Below, piece after piece: positions 59,441-64,000 of a stretch of DNA of 64,000 bases; within the stretch, counting starts at the first letter, position 1, and the number at the start of each line of letters is the position of its first letter. Source of the DNA: Chitinophagales bacterium (GTDB taxonomy: Bacteria > Bacteroidota > Bacteroidia > Chitinophagales > Chitinophagaceae). The position numbers were made by a program, and so were the translations under genes. Below the pieces are notes generated by a model. It worked only from the letters and a program-made list of their open reading frames with translations. It ran no database searches and was not told the origin of the DNA. The stretch is from contig JACJXQ010000008.1 of the NCBI GenBank assembly GCA_020636495.1, forward strand, positions 868,001 to 932,000, read 5' to 3'.

Positions 59441-60712
59441 ATGTTATACCACTTGTTTACATACTTGAGAGAACAATACGGGCTGTTTGGCGCGGGTATA
59501 TTCTATTATATCACATTCCGCGCTGCGATGGCTATTATTCTTTCGCTGGTAATTACCACGGTTTTGGGTAAGGGCCTGATAGGCTACCTGCGTAAAAAGC
59601 AGATAGGAGAAACAGTACGTGACCTTGGCTTACAGGGCGAGGCACAAAAAAGAGGTACGCCAACTATGGGTGGTATCATCATCATCGCGGCTATACTCAT
59701 ACCTACTTTGTTATTTGCCAAGCTTACGAACATATACATCATCCTGATAGTGTTGTCTACCATATGGCTGGGCATGGTTGGTTTCCTGGATGATTATATC
59801 AAGGTGTTCAAAAAGAACAAAGAAGGTCTTGCCGGTAGGTTCAAAATAATGGGACAAATAGGGCTGGGCCTGATAATAGGTGTTGGTTTGTATACCAATG
59901 ATAACGTAGTCACCACACGCGAGGTTATTCCCGGTCAACAGGTATTATACAACCAGGCCGAAAGGCAGGTGTCAGAACCTTTTACCCGTGTCGATCAGGA
60001 AGGGAAGGAACACACATATGTACACGTAAAAGCTGTAACTACTACCATACCATTTATAAAGAGCCACGAGATGAGCTACAGTAAGATAGCAGGCATCTTT
60101 GGTGAAAAGGCGATAGGTATTGTTACACCTATCGTGTATGTGCTATTCGTGATATTCATCATCGTAGCTGTTTCTAACGGAGCTAACATGACGGATGGTA
60201 TCGATGGGTTGGCAACAGGGGTATCGGCTATCATAGGTATCTGTTTGGGTGTGTTCGCATACGTGTCGGGCAACTATGTGTTTGCCGATTACCTGAACAT
60301 CATGCATATACCTTACCTCGGTGAGTTGTCCATATTCATTGCTGCATTTATCGGTGCATGTGTGGGCTTCTTATGGTACAATGCCTATCCGGCACAGGTA
60401 TTCATGGGCGATACAGGCAGCCTGGCGCTGGGCGGTATCATAGCCACACTGGCTATCATGATGCGCAAGGAGTTACTGATACCTATCATTTGTGGGATAT
60501 TCCTGGCGGAGAATTTATCAGTAATGCTGCAGGTGGCGTATTTCAAGTATACCAAGAAAAAGTATGGCGAAGGCAGGCGCATATTCCTGATGTCGCCGCT
60601 TCACCACCATTACCAGAAGTTAGGCTATCACGAAAGTAAAATAGTAACAAGGTTCTGGATAGTAGGTATAGTGCTGGCGGTATTGAGTATAGTAACATTG
60701 AAAATGCAATAA
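59441..60712 (+). CDS. mraY: Phospho-MurNAc-pentapeptide transferase, with long internal insertion
   Basis: 423 residues against about 360 in E. coli. It attaches phospho-MurNAc-pentapeptide to undecaprenyl phosphate, giving lipid I. Visible: GTPTMGGIIII (near 67), FLDDYIKVFKKNKEG, GANMTDGIDGLATG (near 247) and LHHHYQKLGYHESKIVTRFWI. The extra length is a polar segment between about 155 and 210 (VTTREVIPGQQ...EGKEHTYVHVKAV), between membrane helices. The end overlaps murD by TAATG. Confidence 0.95.
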   Translation: MLYHLFTYLREQYGLFGAGIFYYITFRAAMAIILSLVITTVLGKGLIGYLRKKQIGETVRDLGLQGEAQKRGTPTMGGIIIIAAILIPTLLFAKLTNIYIILIVLSTIWLGMVGFLDDYIKVFKKNKEGLAGRFKIMGQIGLGLIIGVGLYTNDNVVTTREVIPGQQVLYNQAERQVSEPFTRVDQEGKEHTYVHVKAVTTTIPFIKSHEMSYSKIAGIFGEKAIGIVTPIVYVLFVIFIIVAVSNGANMTDGIDGLATGVSAIIGICLGVFAYVSGNYVFADYLNIMHIPYLGELSIFIAAFIGACVGFLWYNAYPAQVFMGDTGSLALGGIIATLAIMMRKELLIPIICGIFLAENLSVMLQVAYFKYTKKKYGEGRRIFLMSPLHHHYQKLGYHESKIVTRFWIVGIVLAVLSIVTLKMQ

Positions 60713-62070
60713 TGAGCGGAGACAAACAAAAAAAGCTGGTGGTTCTGGGTGCTGCTGAAAGCGGTATCGGTGCTGCGCTGCTGGGTCAGCAGCAGGGCTG
60801 GGATGTGTTTGTCAGTGACGGAGGCAAGGTAAAAGATAAGTATAAGAGCGAACTGGATGCGGCGGGCGTTCGTTATGAAGAAAATCAGCATACAGAAGAG
60901 ATAATTCTGAATGCTGACTGTATCGTGAAGAGTCCCGGCATAAGTGAGAAGGTACAGATAATGAAAAAGGTGCGTGAAGCGGGTATTGAAGTGTGCAGCG
61001 AGATAGAGTTTGGCTACAGGTACAAGGCGGATAGCAAGATCATTGCTATTACAGGTACCAATGGTAAAACAACTACTACATCGCTTACGTATCACTTGCT
61101 GAAGGATGCAGAGTATGATGTGGCGATGGTGGGCAATATCGGATACAGCTTCGCAAGGCAGATAGCCGTTAAGCCGCATAAATGGTATGTGATGGAGATA
61201 AGCAGTTTCCAGTTGGATGATATCCACTGGTTCAAGCCGGATGTTGCCGTGCTGCTCAATATCACACCCGACCATTTAGACAGGTATGACTACAATTTTC
61301 AGAACTATATAAATGCGAAATTCAGAATTATTGAAAACCAGACTGAGGGAGACTACTTCGTCGTTAATTATGACGACCCGACTATCAGGCAATACATCAC
61401 AACCCATTTTATTCAATCAAACACAATTTATTTCACGATGAGCGAGCAAAACATCACGAATGAGGGAGGATTTATCAACGACGACAAAATGCACATCCGT
61501 TTTAACGGGGAAGAGATGAACATGTCTATACATGATCTCACAACAAAAGGTAAACACAATCAATACAACAGCATGGCTGCAGGTATCTCCGCCCACATTG
61601 CGGGCATCCGTAAGGAAAAGATAAGAGAAAGCTTTTCCAGTTTTAAAGGCCTGGAACACCGCCTGGAGCATGTAGCCACTATAAGAGGGGTTGAGTTTAT
61701 CAATGACAGTAAGGCTACCAACGTGAACTCTGTATGGTATGCACTGGAAAGCATGAATAAGCCTACCGTGCTGATACTGGGTGGACAGGATAAAGGCAAT
61801 GACTATAGTGAGATACTGGAGCTGGTGAAAGAGAAAGTGAAAGCCATTGTGTGTATGGGTGTTGACAACGCACCGATACATGCAGCGTTTGATGGAGTAA
61901 TAGAAACAATTGTAGATACAACCTCTGCAAAGGATGCGGTAAACGCTGCTTACGCATTGGCAGAAAAAGATGATGTTGTGTTGCTGGCTCCTGCCTGCGC
62001 CAGCTTCGACTTGTTTAAAAATTATGAAGACAGGGGCGAACAGTTTAAAGAAGCGGTACGCAACCTGTAA
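60712..62070 (+). CDS. murD: UDP-MurNAc-L-alanine:D-glutamate ligase
   Basis: 452 residues. AITGTNGKTTTTSLTYHLL near 112, MEISSFQLDDI, NITPDHLDRY and GQDKGNDYSEI are typical. It adds D-glutamate, the product of the murI gene at 38596. The ATG overlaps the mraY stop. Confidence 0.96.
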   Translation: MSGDKQKKLVVLGAAESGIGAALLGQQQGWDVFVSDGGKVKDKYKSELDAAGVRYEENQHTEEIILNADCIVKSPGISEKVQIMKKVREAGIEVCSEIEFGYRYKADSKIIAITGTNGKTTTTSLTYHLLKDAEYDVAMVGNIGYSFARQIAVKPHKWYVMEISSFQLDDIHWFKPDVAVLLNITPDHLDRYDYNFQNYINAKFRIIENQTEGDYFVVNYDDPTIRQYITTHFIQSNTIYFTMSEQNITNEGGFINDDKMHIRFNGEEMNMSIHDLTTKGKHNQYNSMAAGISAHIAGIRKEKIRESFSSFKGLEHRLEHVATIRGVEFINDSKATNVNSVWYALESMNKPTVLILGGQDKGNDYSEILELVKEKVKAIVCMGVDNAPIHAAFDGVIETIVDTTSAKDAVNAAYALAEKDDVVLLAPACASFDLFKNYEDRGEQFKEAVRNL

Positions 62071-62092
62071 TTAAAGATAAAGAAGAACAGAG

Positions 62093-63304
62093 ATGAAACA
62101 ATTGCTGAAACAGACCAAAGGAGACCAGGTGATATGGGCGGTGGTAATTATACTATCGTTCGTCAGCCTGTTGGCTGTTTACAGTGCAACCGGTTCGCTG
62201 GCATATAAACATGATACCAATTCGAGCTACTATCTTATCAAGCAGATATTGATACTCGGCCTTGGACTTGTTATCATATACCTGGTGCACAGGGTGAACT
62301 ATACCAAGTTCGCTAGGCTGGCGGTAGTGTTTTATTTAATAAGCATACCACTGCTCATCTACACCTTGTTCTTTGGTGTTAAGCTCAACGAAGGTTCGCG
62401 CTGGATAGCATTGCCCGGTACGGGTATCACGATACAGACATCGGCATTGGCCAAGCTGGCATTGTTCCTGTTCCTGGCGCGTATGCTCAGCATGAAGCAG
62501 AATGTGATCAAAGATTTCAAAAAAGGCTTTTTGCCTGTATTGACTCCTGTGCTTATCACGGCTGCTTTGATCGCTCCGGCAAACCTCTCTACTGCTGTAA
62601 TGATAGGTGTTACCAGTTGCATCATGTTCTTCATAGGCAGGGTGAGGGTAAGGCATATCATGTTGCTGGCATTTGCTGGTATCATTGGAGGGTTGTTGTT
62701 GTATGGTGTGTCAAAGATAACGGGTGTAGGCCGTGCCGCTACATGGGAAAAACGTATCACTGATTTTGTGGGTAGTTCTGAAGACGGTGTAGAAAAAGAA
62801 GATGTGTACCAGGTGCTGCACGCCAAAATTGCTATCGCTAACGGAGGCATAAAAGGCCTGGGACCGGGCAACAGCCAGCAAAGGAATTTTTTGCCGCACT
62901 CTTATTCTGATTTCATTTATGCGGTGATCATTGAAGAGTACGGGTTGATCGGGGGAATGGTGATCGTGTTCTTATACCTGCTGTTCCTGTGGAGGAGCAT
63001 ACTCATATTCAGGCGATGTCCATATGCATTCGGTGCATTCCTGGCTGTGGGGTTGAGCTTAACGCTTGTATTCCAGGCTATGCTGAATATGGCGGTGAAT
63101 GTGAACCTGATGCCTGTTACAGGGTTAACGCTGCCTCTGGTAAGCATGGGTGGTTCTTCGGTTTGGTTCACAAGTATAGCTATAGGTGTGATACTGAGTG
63201 TGAGCAGGTATGTAGATGAAACAGAAGGCAAAAAGAAAGCGGAGATGGAAAAAGCTGTGGCAGAGAGTGAAAGATCTGTGAATGGTAAACTGGCAATGGG
63301 ATAA
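62093..63304 (+). CDS. ftsW: FtsW (SEDS-family septal glycosyltransferase)
   Basis: 403 residues with about ten transmembrane segments and a charged C-terminal tail. SATGSLAYKHDTNSSYYLIKQ near the N-terminus, the SEDS loop GPGNSQQRNFLPHSYSDFIYAV with IIEEYG, and NLMPVTGLTLPLVSMGGSS are diagnostic. It polymerises lipid II at the division site together with FtsI. Confidence 0.95.
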   Translation: MKQLLKQTKGDQVIWAVVIILSFVSLLAVYSATGSLAYKHDTNSSYYLIKQILILGLGLVIIYLVHRVNYTKFARLAVVFYLISIPLLIYTLFFGVKLNEGSRWIALPGTGITIQTSALAKLALFLFLARMLSMKQNVIKDFKKGFLPVLTPVLITAALIAPANLSTAVMIGVTSCIMFFIGRVRVRHIMLLAFAGIIGGLLLYGVSKITGVGRAATWEKRITDFVGSSEDGVEKEDVYQVLHAKIAIANGGIKGLGPGNSQQRNFLPHSYSDFIYAVIIEEYGLIGGMVIVFLYLLFLWRSILIFRRCPYAFGAFLAVGLSLTLVFQAMLNMAVNVNLMPVTGLTLPLVSMGGSSVWFTSIAIGVILSVSRYVDETEGKKKAEMEKAVAESERSVNGKLAMG

Positions 63305-63307
63305 GGG

Positions 63308-64000
63308 ATGGAGCAGATAAAAGTGATCATAGCCGGAGGAGGAACAGGCGGGCATATATTTCCCGCTGTGGCTATAGGACATGCGTTGCAAAGGTTAGTG
63401 CCCGGTGTACAACTGCTGTTTGTAGGTGCAACAGGCAAAATGGAAATGGAAAAAGTACCGCAGGAAGGGTTCGAGATAGTTGGGTTGGACATTGCGGGTT
63501 TTGACAGGGGCAATATGTTGAAGAACATATCGCTGCCATATAAGATAATTAAGAGTTATATGCAGGCAAGAAGTATACTGAAACAATTTCAACCGGACGC
63601 GGTGATAGGCGTTGGGGGCTATGCCAGCTTCCCTATGCTGAATGCTGCGCAGGGTAAAGGTATACCTACGCTGATACAGGAGCAGAATTCTTTTGCTGGC
63701 AAGAGCAATAAGATACTGGGAAAGAAAGCCAAAGCCATATGTGTTGGTTACGATAATATGGAACGCTTCTTCCCAAAAGACAAAATAAAATTCACGGGCA
63801 ATCCGGTACGTGCAAAAATTGCACAGTCGACCATAACACGTGAAGAAGGACAGGCATGGCTGGGGCTGGATGCCACTAAGAAAACAGTATTGGTTGTTGG
63901 TGGTAGCCTTGGTGCATTATCTATCAATGAAACGATAGATGCAAGACTGGAGGAGATACTGGATGAAGGTGTACAACTGGTATGGCAGACTGGCAAACCT
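63308..64000 (+). CDS. murG: MurG N-acetylglucosaminyltransferase, partial at window end
   Basis: 231 codons are visible from the ATG at 63308 to the edge with no stop. The first strand IIAGGGTGGHIFPAVAIG, then GVGGYASFPML near 101, QEQNSFAGKSNKIL and VVGGSLGALSIN near 200 are typical. It converts lipid I to lipid II. It begins 3 bases after ftsW. The C-terminal UDP-GlcNAc part is beyond the window. Confidence 0.95.
   Translation, partial: MEQIKVIIAGGGTGGHIFPAVAIGHALQRLVPGVQLLFVGATGKMEMEKVPQEGFEIVGLDIAGFDRGNMLKNISLPYKIIKSYMQARSILKQFQPDAVIGVGGYASFPMLNAAQGKGIPTLIQEQNSFAGKSNKILGKKAKAICVGYDNMERFFPKDKIKFTGNPVRAKIAQSTITREEGQAWLGLDATKKTVLVVGGSLGALSINETIDARLEEILDEGVQLVWQTGKP

Noticed and set aside
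54561..64000. Loss of murF from the dcw cluster as an anomaly
   Set aside because: murF is often located elsewhere in this phylum, and the rest of the cluster runs beyond the window.
1..64000. tRNA or rRNA genes
   Set aside because: No cloverleaf-like or rRNA-like sequence was recognised in the intergenic regions by eye; a tRNAscan run would settle it.

Overview
The window looks like chromosomal DNA of a member of the Bacteroidota, most plausibly a Chitinophagaceae-type organism. Direct signs are secreted proteins with type IX secretion (T9SS) C-terminal sorting domains of both type A and type B, GEVED and PKD surface modules, a fused E1 alpha/beta 2-oxoacid dehydrogenase, a Bacteroidota-type omega subunit beside BamD, and many start regions with the -7 element TAnnTTTG in place of a sigma70 -10 box. 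The genus is an inference from gene content and was not tested by any search.

Layout. Positions 1-8469 hold a surface-protein island: two co-oriented GEVED/T9SS type A paralogs, with two paralogous secreted proteins on the opposite strand on either side; the left one is cut by the window edge. 8882-15123 carries adenosylcobalamin-dependent ribonucleotide reductase, an M28 peptidase, an AlkA-like glycosylase and GcvT. 15200-20330 has two polytopic membrane proteins, UMP kinase and a VWA protein. 20401-28163 has two lipoproteins, a TPR histidine kinase with a LytTR regulator, a T9SS protein, a serine hydrolase of the beta-lactamase fold, and a TonB-like/Cys-rich pair. 28454-31885 is the most accessory-like part: SnoaL-like protein, F420-reductase-like protein, Crp/Fnr regulator, an orphan gene, and several copies of a two-module dispersed repeat. 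31886-33838 encodes an aldehyde dehydrogenase and a RidA protein that fit the 2-aminomuconate steps of kynurenine-route tryptophan breakdown. 34757-45361 has the fused E1, CTP synthase, glutamate racemase, an HD phosphohydrolase, a KorB-like subunit, a flippase and a NarL-type two-component pair. 45358-46370 adds a seven-TM protein and a small unknown protein coupled to that pair. Then follow rpsO-pnp, secreted unknowns, a DUF721 protein, a cupin, YjjG-type phosphatase, omega and BamD. 54084-64000 is the division and cell wall (dcw) cluster mraZ-rsmH-ftsL-ftsI-murE-mraY-murD-ftsW-murG, cut off inside murG.

How it works together. The dcw cluster is one tightly packed run, with overlaps or gaps of 0-22 bases, and probably forms one transcription unit under a promoter that lies within a very regular 10-bp repeat array upstream of mraZ. 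Glutamate racemase and UMP kinase/CTP synthase feed peptidoglycan precursor and nucleotide supply. Seven convergent gene pairs abut or overlap without room for an intrinsic terminator, and several genes have a -7-like box only 4-5 bases before the start codon, which suggests leaderless mRNAs.

No rRNA, tRNA, CRISPR array, insertion sequence or prophage was recognised. The most interesting items are the mraZ operator array, the seven-TM/small-protein signalling operon, the dispersed structured repeats, a TTGTC/GACAA palindrome next to a Crp/Fnr gene, and a short isolated promoter-terminator unit before the aldehyde dehydrogenase.
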